Below, piece by piece: positions 20,781-30,680 of a stretch of DNA of 64,000 bases. The position numbers and the translations under genes are program-made. The notes under the pieces are model-generated. The model was not told where the DNA came from, did not search any database, and saw only the letters and a program-made list of their open reading frames with translations. The DNA is taken from positions 136,551-200,550 of the forward strand of contig CAJNDS010000196.1 of NCBI GenBank assembly GCA_905221605.1, given 5' to 3'. The stretch is from Symbiodinium natans. Lineage: Eukaryota; Sar; Dinophyceae; Suessiales; Symbiodiniaceae. Numbering within the stretch: the stretch's first letter is position 1; each line of letters opens with the position of its first letter.

Positions 20781-20909
20781 GGCACCATGCTGGGATGTTC
20801 CCTCTTATACTAACAGCTTTCATAGGGATTCTGGTACCCCTTCATTTTATGATAATCCCTATTAAGGAGCTGATGGTATAGGGGGGAACATCCCCAAAAG
20901 GTACCATGA
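20781..20909. mobile_element. Hairpin element (MITE-like)
   Basis: Left end CACCATGCTGGGATGTTCCC, right end the complement of GGGGGGAACATCCCCAAAAGG; the pairing continues inward through TATACTAACAGCT against AGCTGATGGTATA, and again through ATAGGGATT against AATCCCTAT in the core. Nearly the whole 129 bases could fold into one hairpin. Confidence 0.75.
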
Positions 20910-21652
20910 TTTAAAGAAGAAGCCAGCAGATGTAAGGCTCCGCGGGCGCGGGCAGTGCGGCCATCTTTCTGTTTCTGGCCTTTTGCTGTCCAGAGGAATG
21001 GTTTAGGGTTTCAGTAGGGTTCCTGGTTCAGGGCGCAGGTGTGTGTAGTGGGGATTCCTTTCTGGCAGTCATCAGGTCCCAGTTGCACAAGGGCTCAGGG
21101 TTTAGGATTTAGGGTTAGGGAGATCGCAAGTCCTTTTGAAACCGAGCTGAGCAGCAAATGCCATGGCGTAAGCAATCGGGCAGGTGGGATGACATGTCAA
21201 ATCATGCGCGACGGCATCATGGATCCACCTCCGAAGGACCCCGCGAATCCCTTCAGGCCCTAAACCAGCCCCATACACTTGATAGCATTTGGGCTGAGAG
21301 GTTGTAGGGAGTTAAACGGGGTTTAGGGTTTAGGGTGCAGGGGCTTTTAGGGAGTTAAAAGGGGTGTAGGCTGCAGCGCCCGGGTTGCAAAAAGGGTGCA
21401 GGGGCTCGCCACTCAGGATTCAGGCGCCCATTGGAATCACATAGGCTGTCCGAGTGCGGGGGGATTAGGGTTTAGGGCATAGGGTTTAATAGGGGGGTTG
21501 AGAAGAACCCGCAGCCCCAAGCACTTTTTCTGCTTGGGCGGTGGCGAACCCCTAATGGAGTATGACAAGGAGTTCTGTTTTGCTCATCCCAACCCCCGAC
21601 AACAGGGCCCTGCACCCGTCAGATGTGGTCAAAAGGTGAGGCCTGACTCTAC

Positions 21653-21728
21653 TTGGAGGTTCACGGGTGGTTCGTAGTAGGCGTACAAGTAGTGTAGCTA
21701 TAACCTTGCCTGGAGGCCCGTGAACCGT
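21653..21728. mobile_element. MITE, TTGGAGGTTCACGGGTA family, short copy
   Basis: TTGGAGGTTCACGGGTGG at the left and CCCGTGAACC at the right in inverted orientation. Same ends as the copy at 12828. Confidence 0.6.
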
Positions 21729-21775
21729 CATCGGCCGCTTGCACTAGTGGCAGGTTCTTGGTCAATGACATGTTG

Positions 21776-21985
<210 letters not shown>

Positions 21986-22292
21986 GAACAACCCGTAGGG
22001 GAGAGGCGCGCTCCGCCCTTCCCTCGTCGAAAGCTAGGGGAGGTCCTCTGCGAGGGCAGGGTGGTCGGGAATCGTCATATCTGCAGGGTGACCTCACACG
22101 AGTCGACTCTGTCACCTTTTTTGCCTTTCTCCTCCCCGCCTTCTCACGGGCAGCGTGGGCGTGTTGCAACCCTGCAGCGTGGTTGCGAGGCTGCTAGGCA
22201 GGTGGCACAGAAGCCCTAAACCAAAAACCCCAACGCGGCCCTCAGATCATGCAGCAGAAACCCTGAAACCTTGCCTGCCTCTGTGAGTGTCG

Positions 22293-22574
22293 AAGCCCTA
22301 AGCCCTATACACCTTAAACCATAAACCCTAAACCCCAATCCCTAGAGACCTTGGAGCCTAAACCCTAGACCTTAAACCCTATAAACCCTATAGACCTCAA
22401 AACACCATAAACCCTAAACTAAACCCTAAACCCTATGGACCTTAAACCCTATAAAGCCTATAGACCTGAAACACCATAAACCCTAAACCCTAAACCCTAA
22501 ACCCTAAACCCTAAACCCTAAACCCTAAACCCTAAACCCTAAACCCTGAACCCTGAACCCTGAACCCTGAAACC
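22293..22574 (-). repeat. Diverged CCCTAAA field with a perfect core
   Basis: CCCTATAAA, CCTTAAA and CCCTAGA variants lead into perfect CCCTAAA (about 22480-22550), then CCCTGAA variants. Confidence 0.9.
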
Positions 22575-22639
22575 CGAAATTCATTCCTGGGAAGCTGGAG
22601 GAGTGCCAGGAGCTCACGGAGGTGGGTCGGCCTCAGGAG

Positions 22640-22975
22640 TTTAGGGTTTAGGGTTTAGGGTTTAGGGTTTAGGGTTTAGGGTTTAGGGTTTAGGGTTTAG
22701 GACTTGGGACTTTAGTGTTTTGGGTCTCTAGGGTTCAGGCTTTGGGGTTTAGGGTTTTGGGTCTAAAGGATTTAGGGCTGAGGGTTTCGGGATTTGGGTC
22801 TAAAGGGTCTTGGGTTTTGTGTCTAGATGGTTTAGGGTCAGGGTTAAGATGGGTTAAGGGTGTCTAGCGTGTAGGGTCGACAGGGTTTAGGGTCTATCGG
22901 GATTAGGGCTTAGGCTCTGTAGGGACTAGGGCTTCAGTCCGTAGTGAAAAGGGTCTTTATAGGGTTCAGGGTTTT
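22640..22975 (+). repeat. TTTAGGG array decaying rightward
   Basis: Nine perfect units (22640-22701), then 270 bases of increasingly diverged TTTAGGG-like units. Confidence 0.88.
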
Positions 22976-23040
22976 CTGGCTTTGGAAGATGGTTTAGGGT
23001 TGCTTTTGGTATTTCAAAAGAGTGGAAGCTTGGTTCCTGG

Positions 23041-23648
23041 GCCGCGGCTAGGCAGAAAGGGACGTACAGTGCTTCGGTTTGAGGACCTGTCCTCTACAGG
23101 TCGGGTATATGTGGTTACCTTCCACCAGTCCGACACACACAACTACGGAAGCAATACAGGCCCCCCAACCCTAAACCCTAAAGCATACAGGCCTGCATCT
23201 GACAGCCCGCTGCACAGGCTGATGCACGACTTGCTGCAATGAGGTTGCGCGACGGCTTTGCGTGGAAGCCTCAGCTCAGGGGTCTAGGGTTTGGGAGGAT
23301 CAGTGCGGGGTACACCCTGACAGGAAGGGACACCCCTGCGTTGTTGGACATACTGACCTTTCTTCAGGGGAGGGGTTGCGCGAGCCGCACTCTGCACGAC
23401 TTCGAACGCACGTACCTTAAACCCTGTACCCAGAAAGCCCTGGGAGATTTCTGTGGACGGGCATCCTCGCAAGCTTTTCTCCTGCTCTTTTTGTTGCATT
23501 CTGTTCCGCTTTTTTGTATCTCAGAACTCCGAAGCAGGCATTGACCCACTTCCTGCCGTGGCCGGCACAGGTTCGTCGGAATCACGGACGAGTGGGATTT
23601 GTCCATCTGCCTCTTCCACCGCATGTTCGGAGGACGCGTCAGTGACAG
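23041..23648 (+). CDS. Sulfotransferase-like gene, partial exons
   Basis: Three open pieces suggest one gene. Around 23060-23150: GRKGRTVLRFEDLSSTGRVY, where VLRFEDL recalls the LRYEDL motif of sulfotransferases. Around 23373-23435: GCASRTLHDFERTYLKPC. The clearest exon is 23571-23648 (after acceptor ccggcacag, before a GT donor at 23649), reading FVGITDEWDLSICLFHRMFG, which matches the F.G.TE..D.S..L.H..FG segment typical of dinoflagellate and algal membrane sulfotransferase-like proteins. Such enzymes move sulfate from PAPS to sugars in the Golgi. No PAPS-binding N-terminal motif was found, and the join between pieces is inferred. A small CCCTAAA insertion interrupts the region at 23163-23184. 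Confidence 0.5.
23154..23193 (-). repeat. CCCTAAA insertion with 9-bp target duplication
   Basis: ATACAGGCC occurs at 23154-23162 and 23185-23193; between them are only 22 bases containing two CCCTAAA units. This is the smallest telomere-like insertion in the window. Confidence 0.8.
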
Positions 23649-23689
23649 GTTGGTAGCCCCCCGAGCCTGTAAGAACAAAGCTGCCGGAA

Positions 23690-23822
23690 AGCCAACCTAG
23701 GACCGGGAGTAGGCCCTTTTTTCCTTTTTTAGGGTTGGGGTTCCCTTATAATCCCCTTAAAACTTTAAACCAAAAAGGGCACCCCTCTTTTTATTCCTAG
23801 GTTGCTCCCGGCTTTCGCAACT
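23690..23822 (+). mobile_element. MITE/introner-like element, GGTTCCCTTATAA family, copy 2
   Basis: AAAGCCAACCTAGG at the left answers the complement of CCTAGGTTGCTCCCGGCTTT at the right. The interior has GGTTCCCTTATAATCCCC and AACCAAAAAGGGCACCCC. It lies just after the sulfotransferase-like exon, in what would be its next intron. Confidence 0.65.
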
Positions 23823-23981
23823 CAAGACCAACTCCGCATCTCTTGCAAGACTTGTGGACCATCTCCCAGAGCATCCTTGAAGCGCCCTTTTTGGATGCAT
23901 ACAAAAGTCGCATCTTCTCCCTCAGCCACAGAACGTGGTGTGCGGTTCTTGCTGGAGGTGTTTCTCCCAATCTGAAAGCCA

Positions 23982-24094
23982 CCCTAAAAGCCCTAAAAGC
24001 CCTAAACGCCCTAAAATCCCTAAACCTTAAAGCCCTAAAAGCCCTAAAAGCCCTAAACGCCCTAAACCCCTAAACCTTAAAGCCCTAAAAGCCC
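23982..24094 (-). repeat. Variant array (AGCCCTAAA)
   Basis: AAAAGCCCT / AAACGCCCT nonamers and decamers, a local variant of CCCTAAA. Confidence 0.88.
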
Positions 24095-24204
24095 TGAAAG
24101 CCCTACGTAAATTGAAAGCCTGGAGCCACCCCTGAGCCCTCGCCTCAAGTGCAGGAGATTGTTTGGCCTCTGACTTCGAGGATGACAGGCCGTGCCTCTG
24201 CGCA

Positions 24205-24311
24205 TTTAGGGTTTTATGGTTTAGGGTTTAAGGGTTTAGGGTTTAGGCTTTAAGGGTTTAAGGGTTTAAGGGTTTAAGGGTTTAAGGGCTTAGGGTTTAG
24301 GGTTTAGGGTT
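24205..24311 (+). repeat. TTTAGGG/TTTAAGGG array
   Basis: TTTAGGG units with a block of six TTTAAGGG octamers. Confidence 0.92.
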
Positions 24312-24508
24312 ACCAGTAGCCCATGGCCGAATGGGTTTAGGGTTTAGGGATGGAAAAAAAGTTCCCGCAGTAGTATTGGTAGTGTAGTTGTAGCAGCACT
24401 ACAGCCGTACGTTCTGCGATGGCCGGAGTTGCGGACTGAGTCGACCAGGTCTCGTCAGCCGTATGTCGGTGTTTCCACTGAAGAACCGAATCACTCAAAG
24501 CCCAACAA

Positions 24509-24564
24509 GGGTTTAGGGTTTAGGGTTTAGGGTTTAGGGTTTAGGGTTTAGGGTTTAGGGTTCA
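24509..24564 (+). repeat. TTTAGGG array
   Basis: Eight perfect units. Confidence 0.97.
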
Positions 24565-24655
24565 GCGTGACAGCACGCGGCACTCCAGAACCCAAATGCT
24601 CGCAGCAGGGGCCTGCCAAGTTGACCCTAAACCCCTTTGCACAGGCTCGTCCCAG

Positions 24656-24790
24656 CCGAAAAGCGGATCCTGTATGCTAAGGAGCATGGAGGGCGAGGAT
24701 GACCATCACATCTACAACATCTCTGAACTGGCGGGCTACGATGATCCAGTGGACCGCCACTTGCCAAAAGGGGTTCTTGAACGGAGCTGA
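24656..24790 (+). CDS. Exon-like segment, product unknown
   Basis: Plus-strand open stretch ending in a stop, reading MEGEDDHHIYNISELAGYDD and VDRHLPKGVLERS. Acidic and protein-like. No family recognised. It may be a terminal exon. Confidence 0.3.
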   Translation, partial: PKSGSCMLRSMEGEDDHHIYNISELAGYDDPVDRHLPKGVLERS

Positions 24791-24911
24791 AGCCCTCGTT
24801 TGCGTTGTGGTAAGATAGGGGCATTCATATTTAGAATAGGGTTTTGGGGGGCGATTATCGTGTAATAATAATGGGACCGTAAGGGAATACCATTAGTATT
24901 TATTCCATCCC

Positions 24912-25218
24912 TATAATGTTAGACCCAGATTAGTGGGGGCCTCCTCTTTAAAGTCCATTTGGCCGAATTATTCAGGATCTCGTGACTGTTGGCGGGGTCC
25001 TCTTTAAAGTCAAACCGTCCGGGCGCCGTAAGAAAATTCCACGTGGCGCGCCTTTAAAAAAGATAACCGGGCATCGCTGCCCCTTTGAAACCTATCTAAA
25101 CTCCTCCCTATTGAAATCATATAAGCCCCCGGGCCGTGTAATCAGGCTCCCATCCACGCCTTGACTGTTCAGGGGGGGGGGGGGGGGGGCCCCCACACTA
25201 ATCAGGGTCCAACATTAG
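24912..25218. mobile_element. MITE-like element with ~30-bp inverted ends
   Basis: TAATGTTAGACCCAGATTAG at 24917 is answered by the complement of CTAATCAGGGTCCAACATTA at 25197-25216, extending inward through GTGGGGGCC. The body (about 300 bases) contains CTTTAAAGTC twice and a G18 run (25173-25190). It has no coding capacity. Confidence 0.75.
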
Positions 25219-25275
25219 TACACGTGTGGGACAGTCTGGTCTTCGCTGCCTGGTTTGAGGACTGGTTCACCCCAC

Positions 25276-25680
25276 CTAATCCTTCACACACCATGGCCCT
25301 TGGCTCTTGAGGGGCAGTTGGCTAATGTAGACTTGCAACTCCTTCCATGGACCCACACGATGTGTGCCAAAGGCATTCTGTACAATGAAGCGCGGCAGAT
25401 CTTCTTCGAGAAGCGCATGGCTTTCAATGTGTTGCCGGCTTGCTTTTGGCTCAGAGAGGTGGTCGACTCTCGGGCTTTCATCTGCTTTCATTTGCAGATG
25501 CAGGTTGTGGAGGTTGGGGGCCTTAAGCCCAAAGTTCTTGTTTTCAAACCCATCAATAATTTGGGAGAAGTCGATGTGGAGGCTGGGCCGAGTTGGGATG
25601 ACAGGTGACCACCGAGTCGTGCCAACCCTGCTTCCAGTGGCCTGGCATGCGGAGTTGGAGCTTGGAGATTCAAACCTCAA
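25276..25680 (-). CDS. ORF open on both strands, product unknown
   Basis: The minus-strand frame (134 codons, e.g. PSLHIDFSQIIDGFENKNFG) looks more protein-like than the overlapping plus-strand frame (25255-25608), but I cannot decide between them. No family is recognised. A TTTAGGG array starts 5 bases beyond it. Confidence 0.25.
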   Translation of the reverse strand: MRFESPSSNSACQATGSRVGTTRWSPVIPTRPSLHIDFSQIIDGFENKNFGLKAPNLHNLHLQMKADESPRVDHLSEPKASRQHIESHALLEEDLPRFIVQNAFGTHRVGPWKELQVYISQLPLKSQGPWCVKD

Positions 25681-25684
25681 GCTT

Positions 25685-25760
25685 GTTTAGGGTTTAGGGT
25701 TTAGGGTTTAGGGTTTAGGGTTTAGGGTTTAGGGTTTAGGGTTTAGGGTTTAGGGTTTAA
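25685..25760 (+). repeat. TTTAGGG array (10 units)
   Basis: Ten perfect units. GCTTG on the left and GCTTG on the right may be a 5-bp flanking duplication. Confidence 0.97.
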
Positions 25761-26661
25761 CCATGCTTGCGGTTGCGCAGGATGACAAGGGGGGGGGGGG
25801 GGCGGTTTGGGTTCTTCCTTCTATTCTGTGGCAGGGGTCATGTACTTAGGTAACCTGATTCCCTGATTCTTTGATGCCCTCAACCCTCAGCACACCTAAG
25901 CCTGATTACCTGATGCCCTCAACCCTCAGCACACCTAAGCCCCAAACCCTGGTCAGGGGGAGCGTCCCTTCCGAGGCGTGCCAATCATGTCTTCCGCGTC
26001 TTGGCCGAGCGAGGCGGGCAGCGACCCTCATCCTTGTGCTCCTTGTTGAGGGTGTAGGTTTAGGTTTAGGGTTCAGAGTTGGGTTCCATAAGGTTCAATT
26101 CCCTCTGCCGTGGTGTGATGGTGGAAATCCCTTTCCTGTACCCGGGCCATAGTGCGCCCTTCCCCTGCCAACATCCAATCGAATCAGACATGGATTCAGC
26201 TTTTGAGGCTTCCCCTTTCTGTTGTGCCATCACTTGATGGAAAAATCCTCGCCCCAAAGCCCCTCCTGCAAAAAAAACAACGAGGCCTCTTCCCACCACA
26301 GAAATGTGCCCGAGACTTTGCCGAATGACAGCCCCGCGACAGCCTGCCCCGCCTCCTGTGCAGGCCATGGCAGCCGGCCGGGAATTCAGATGATCCTGGC
26401 TGCTCTGGCCTGGCTGCTCATGTACAGCTCAACCTAGCAATTCCTGTCGCAGAATACCCCCTTGGCCCCGACGAGGCACTCCCCAGTGATGTCCGGGATG
26501 TGCCTCCCTTTTGAAACCCTCTGCGAGTGCCACCCAGCACATCGGCCAGCGCCCTCGGAAAGACGCGCTGGGTTTCTTGAGGCTTTGCTTTGCTTTGAGG
26601 GGCGTGGGTTCTGCTTTGGGGACTTGGATGCATGGGGTTGCGCATGCTGGTTCCCTCGGTG
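25761..26661. other. Unassigned sequence
   Basis: Contains a 29-base direct repeat (around 25874-25940, ending GATGCCCTCAACCCTCAGCA twice) and no credible gene. Short frames on both strands overlap. Confidence 0.5.
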
Positions 26662-26890
26662 TAAACCCTAGATCCTGTAAACCCTAAACCCTATAAACCC
26701 TATAAACCCTATAAACCCTATAAACCCTATAAACCCTATAAACCCTATAAACCCTATAAGCCCTATAAACCTTATAAACCCTATAAACCCTGTAAACCCT
26801 ATCAGCCCTATAAGCCCTATAAACGTTATAAACCCTATAAACCCTATAAACCCTACAAGCCCTAAACCCTATAAGCCCTAAACGCTACAC
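26662..26890 (-). repeat. Nonamer array (CCCTATAAA)n
   Basis: About twenty CCCTATAAA units with minor variants, i.e. CCCTAAA with a TA insertion that has been amplified as a block. Confidence 0.95.
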
Positions 26891-26902
26891 CGAAACGACC
26901 GA

Positions 26903-26978
26903 AACCTTGAGATGCACCAGGTGGAGAAGGACTTGGCATCGGCGCGGGCCGAGAACGACGTCCTCAGGAGATCGCGGG
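26903..26978 (+). CDS. Coiled-coil exon, part 1
   Basis: Reads EMHQVEKDLASARAENDVLR, a clear heptad-type coiled coil. It is followed by a telomere-like array. Probably the same gene as the exon at 27303; exon ends are uncertain. Confidence 0.45.
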
Positions 26979-26991
26979 CATTTCCTGATTC

Positions 26992-27045
26992 GGGTTTAGG
27001 GTTTAGGGGGTTTAGGGTTTATAGGGTTTAGGGTTTAGGGTTTAG
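26992..27045 (+). repeat. TTTAGGG array within a probable intron
   Basis: Seven units with spacing variants, between the two coiled-coil exons. Confidence 0.93.
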
Positions 27046-27059
27046 ATCTGCTCCTAAAG

Positions 27060-27168
27060 AAATGGGGGGTTACGAAAATATGATAGGGCCCGTAAGTGTG
27101 TCCCCACAGAGTAGGATTCCCTTAGAATGAGGACCCCAATAACCCCCTCATTTCGAAAACCCCCAGGT
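27060..27168. mobile_element. MITE, ACGAAAATA family, complete copy in a probable intron
   Basis: GGGGGTTACGAAAATATGATAGGG at the left against the complement of CCCCTCATTTCGAAAACCCCC at the right, with core GAGTAGGATTCCCTTA. It lies between two coiled-coil exons. Confidence 0.72.
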
Positions 27169-27302
27169 CGGTGGCAGGGGTCTAGAAGAGTTTTGGGGTT
27201 TGAAGGTGCGCCATACCGGTGTCGTGCATGCTCCTTGAGACGTAGTACGAACGCCGGGGAAAATCGATAGCAGCTGTTGTAGTAGGGGAGTTCGGGCTGG
27301 GC

Positions 27303-27376
27303 GAAAAGATGGAGTCCTGTCTGCGCAGGGCCGAAAACGAGAAGCTCCGTTGCCAGCTGCCGCGAACTCAGCGAGC
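27303..27376 (+). CDS. Coiled-coil exon, part 2
   Basis: Reads EKMESCLRRAENEKLRCQLP, again heptad-like (RAENEKLR echoes RAENDVLR of the exon at 26903). Function unknown. A minus-strand frame of 148 codons overlaps it and is rejected as a shadow. Confidence 0.42.
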
Positions 27377-27676
27377 CTGAGAATCTGAGAGCAGCTCCAT
27401 CCTCCTTTGAGCCCAGTGATACCCTTTCTCCTCTTGTTGGTTCGAGGCTGAAAAAGTCACCAACCCCAAAAAGGGTACCCTCATTAGAGTATCCTACCAA
27501 GCCTCGTACCTAGTTGAAGTCCACATAACATGAGGGGCGTCCTGCCTCGACAACCCGAACTGCCCGAGTCTACGAATTCCTGCAAGCTGCCAACCAATTT
27601 GCACTGTTTGTACGATTCATATGCATTCTAATCTTTGTTTACCTGTTTACGCGTTTCTTTTGTCTATAGAAATAAA

Positions 27677-27770
27677 CTCTATATATATATATATATATGT
27701 ATGGACTGTATGGATATGTTTGTGTGCTTCTGATTCATCACACACACATACATATATATATATATATGAC
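27677..27770. repeat. (TA)n and (CA)n(TA)n microsatellites
   Basis: Two A+T-rich dinucleotide tracts, 27677-27700 and 27739-27768. Confidence 0.9.
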
Positions 27771-27993
27771 ATATATAAGCAGTTTTTGTTTACAAAGCAT
27801 GGCGTTTGAAATGCAGGCAACATGGAGCCGGCGCGGTTCTGCACTCAGCTGAGTCCTCGCAACTTCAGCAGTTTTTGATGTTCAGTGTCTCCCTCACGAA
27901 ACCATCCCAGGCAGGAGCTTCAATGGACAGAGGAAAGACTAGGTTTAGGAAGAATTTGTTTAGCCCTGTGTCTACATGGCGAGCGATGAAAGT

Positions 27994-28041
27994 ACCCTAA
28001 ACCCTCAACCCTCAACCCTAAACCCTAAACCCTAAACCCTG
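27994..28041 (-). repeat. CCCTAAA array
   Basis: Seven units, two drifted to CCCTCAA. Confidence 0.95.
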
Positions 28042-28283
28042 AAATCGCACCCTGCTCTCCTTTCTCAAGGCTTCACCCTCTGCAGTCCATGTGGAGGCAC
28101 CGGCAAAGCTGTGACTCAGCGGTGATCTGCCCCGATATCCTCACAGTCTTGCAGTGCTGTACAATTTCTTATCTGAGCCTGTGATTTCTCTCATCTCGCT
28201 ATAGAACTGTGACCCCGCAGCATGACAGGTTGCACGGACAGGCAAAGCTTGCTAAGGTCGGTCCTCATTCTTGCAGACACTCC

Positions 28284-28393
28284 AAAATATGGTCCCTTAC
28301 CCTCTCTAAAGGGCTCTGATGTAAGGGATGCAAGGGGTATATTGGGTATATAAGGGGTCCCCTTTTAAGGGCCCATGCTAAGGGACCATGTGG
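28284..28393. mobile_element. Hairpin element (MITE-like)
   Basis: ATATGGTCCCTTACCC at the left, complement of GGGCCCATGCTAAGGGACCATG at the right; further internal pairings (AAGGGGTATATTGGGTATATAAGGGG). About 107 bases, non-coding. Confidence 0.65.
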
Positions 28394-29057
28394 CTACCTG
28401 TAGAGAGACACGCTGAACCCACGAACTTTTGCACACTTTTACGACCCCGGGGGGTCAGGCTCCGCCAGCTGCTGCAGCTCAGGCCGGCAGACTCCTCTTC
28501 TTTCAGGGTTTCAGAGGCCAAATGAACCCTAAAAGGGTTCATGGTTCAGATCTTCATGGGAGTTGTAGTTGTTGAGGGTATATGACCCATGTTCGTTGTT
28601 TAGGAGTGGTCTGGCGTTCTAGTAACTGAGTTTTCAACCCAATTTTAGGGTTCATTTCGTCCCCAGCAGCAATGTTCGCGAGCACCCCCCAAGCCCAGAC
28701 AGGTACGGTGTCTCGGCACAGGGACATGGCAGTCTGTAGGGCTGATGATATATCTTGTTGAGTGGATTACTTGGTTCTTACATCCTTGAGTTGCATATGA
28801 TATGATTGTATATGTTCTTGCTGTCATACTTCTTCGTTTCTTCTTATGAATATAGAAAAGTGTTCTGATTGTTGTTCTTATTCTTCTGATAATTGCTATA
28901 TTATTAGGAAATATCATCTTGTTATGTTGGTATATTCAATTACACTCTCTTTTTCGTGGGTTGTGTTTGGCATCTTTGCATTCCTAGGCGCCGCCTCAGT
29001 CGCCGCAGGCACTTCGAGCCGGCCAAGGCTAGGAGGTTCACAGTCTAAGGGGAGTTA

Positions 29058-29112
29058 TGTGGGGTTTTACGAAAATAAGGGACCCCTAATATAGACCCCC
29101 AAAGAGTAGGAT
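29058..29112. mobile_element. MITE, ACGAAAATA family, left half only
   Basis: GGGGTTTTACGAAAATAAGGG followed by the family core CCCCAAAGAGTAGGAT, then unrelated DNA. A truncated copy. Confidence 0.55.
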
Positions 29113-29429
29113 GAGAATTTTGGAGGCGGAGAGAGGGAGACGATGGGTTTCGGGTTTGGGGCTTAGGGTTTGGGGTTGAGGGTTTCGGCTGTAGTCAAGC
29201 CACAAGGGAACCTTCTAAGGTGCTCTTCCTCTAGTTCTATGCGCAAGGATGACGCATGATGACACGCACGAATCAAATCGAGGGCAGCCTAAATCCGAAA
29301 AACTCAACAGTGCCAGCAAGTCTGGAAAGGCCAGCCGAGCCTGCCGGGACTTGCGGGTGAGAAGGAGGCCAGGGAGAGTATCAGGGGGATTTCGGAAAGT
29401 CTCAGAGGCTTCAGCAGCAGCTTGAAAAA

Positions 29430-29498
29430 GTCCAACCCGAAACCCCAAACCCCAAACCCTACACCCTAAACCCTAAAACCCACACCCTAAACCCTGAA
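29430..29498 (-). repeat. Degenerate CCCTAAA array
   Basis: CCCCAAA, CCCTACA and CCCTAAA units mixed. Confidence 0.88.
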
Positions 29499-29769
29499 GG
29501 GCGTCTCAAGCGTTCCAGGAGGTTGCGAGTGGCAAGTTGCAAATCATACTTTCATGATAATGTCGGCCCCATGGGCCGCGCTTCAGACATCGAGAGAGTT
29601 CTTGCTCAGCAGATGTGCTACAGAGTCTTGTGTGTATACGTATATGCAGAATACATATATATATATATATATACATAATTGTAAACGCTTGCGCGCGCCG
29701 CCTCGGCAGCCGGGCCGGCCCCAGGCAGGAAAGGAGGAAAGAGGGTTTCACAAGACAACGGCGGTATCA

Positions 29770-29915
29770 GGGAGGGGGTGGGGGGGGGGGGTGGGGGAGG
29801 GGGGGTGGGGGGGGGGGGGGGTGGGGGGGCGGGGTGGGGGTGGGGGGGGGGGGTTGGGGGGGGTGGGGGGTGGGGGGGGGGGGGGGGTTGGGGGGGGGGG
29901 GGGGGGGGGGGGGGG
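29770..29915 (+). repeat. G-tract of ~145 bases
   Basis: Almost pure G with scattered single T, A or C. On the plus strand it has ample G-runs for quadruplex formation. All frames through it (poly-glycine, poly-proline) are artefacts. Confidence 0.95.
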
Positions 29916-30484
29916 CGGCGGCCTGTAGGAGCCACCAAAAAACGGGACCCTCCACGGCATCAATTTGCAGCTCCTCCAAGCGATTGGGGGGGGTCCCACA
30001 GGGCGGGGGGGGGGGGTGGCGTCAAAAAATTTTGCATGGGGGAAGGGTTGGGTTAGGGGGAAGGAGGCCCGATCCGGGTCTGCTTGTTCCAGACGCTTCT
30101 CGGCAGGAAGCCGAGGCGAATACATCAAAAAACTTATATGTATATCTAAACATTTATCTACATTTCATGGTTATACCATGCCGTGGCTGGTACTGCATCA
30201 GAACTTAGCACTCGTATGCCGACAGTTCTCTAGGCATTTTATCAGTCATTGCACAAAAGCTGGCCTTTGGGGATATTTATGTTTTCCCTTAGTGGGTTTA
30301 TGTGGGTTGAAGAGAATCACATGTACGAATATGAGGGGTTTAAGGGCCACCCTAGAACCCTCAACCCCAAACCCAAGCCTAAACCAAGCCAATCTTCAGC
30401 GCCAGGAGGCATCGCCTGCACAGCCACCGAAGACTCCGAAGGCGAGACGCGCAGTGCTCCTGGCCGACTCCCCACAGGGATCAG

Positions 30485-30680
30485 GGCTTAGGGCCTTTAG
30501 GGTTTAGGGCCTTTTGGGGCCTGTGTCTTTGGGGCCTTTAGGGCCGTTAGGGCCTTGAGGGCGGTTTAGGGTTGAGGTCGGGGTTTAGGAAGGCCCGAGA
30601 CCGCACCAGAGGAGCAGAAAGGGTTTGGGGCTTGGAGGCTTTATGGGGGTTGTGAGCCTTAAGGCTTTAGGTAGAAGCAC
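30485..30680 (+). repeat. Variant array (GGGCCTTTA)
   Basis: GGGCCTTTAGGGCC-type units with strong drift; related to TTTAGGG by CC insertion. Confidence 0.75.

Noticed and set aside
25442..25453. TTTTGGCTCAG resembling the spliced leader
   Set aside because: Matches only about ten bases and lies inside an open frame; expected by chance in 64 kb.
29554..30208. Several long glycine- or proline-rich frames
   Set aside because: They are translations of the poly-G tract and carry no independent support.
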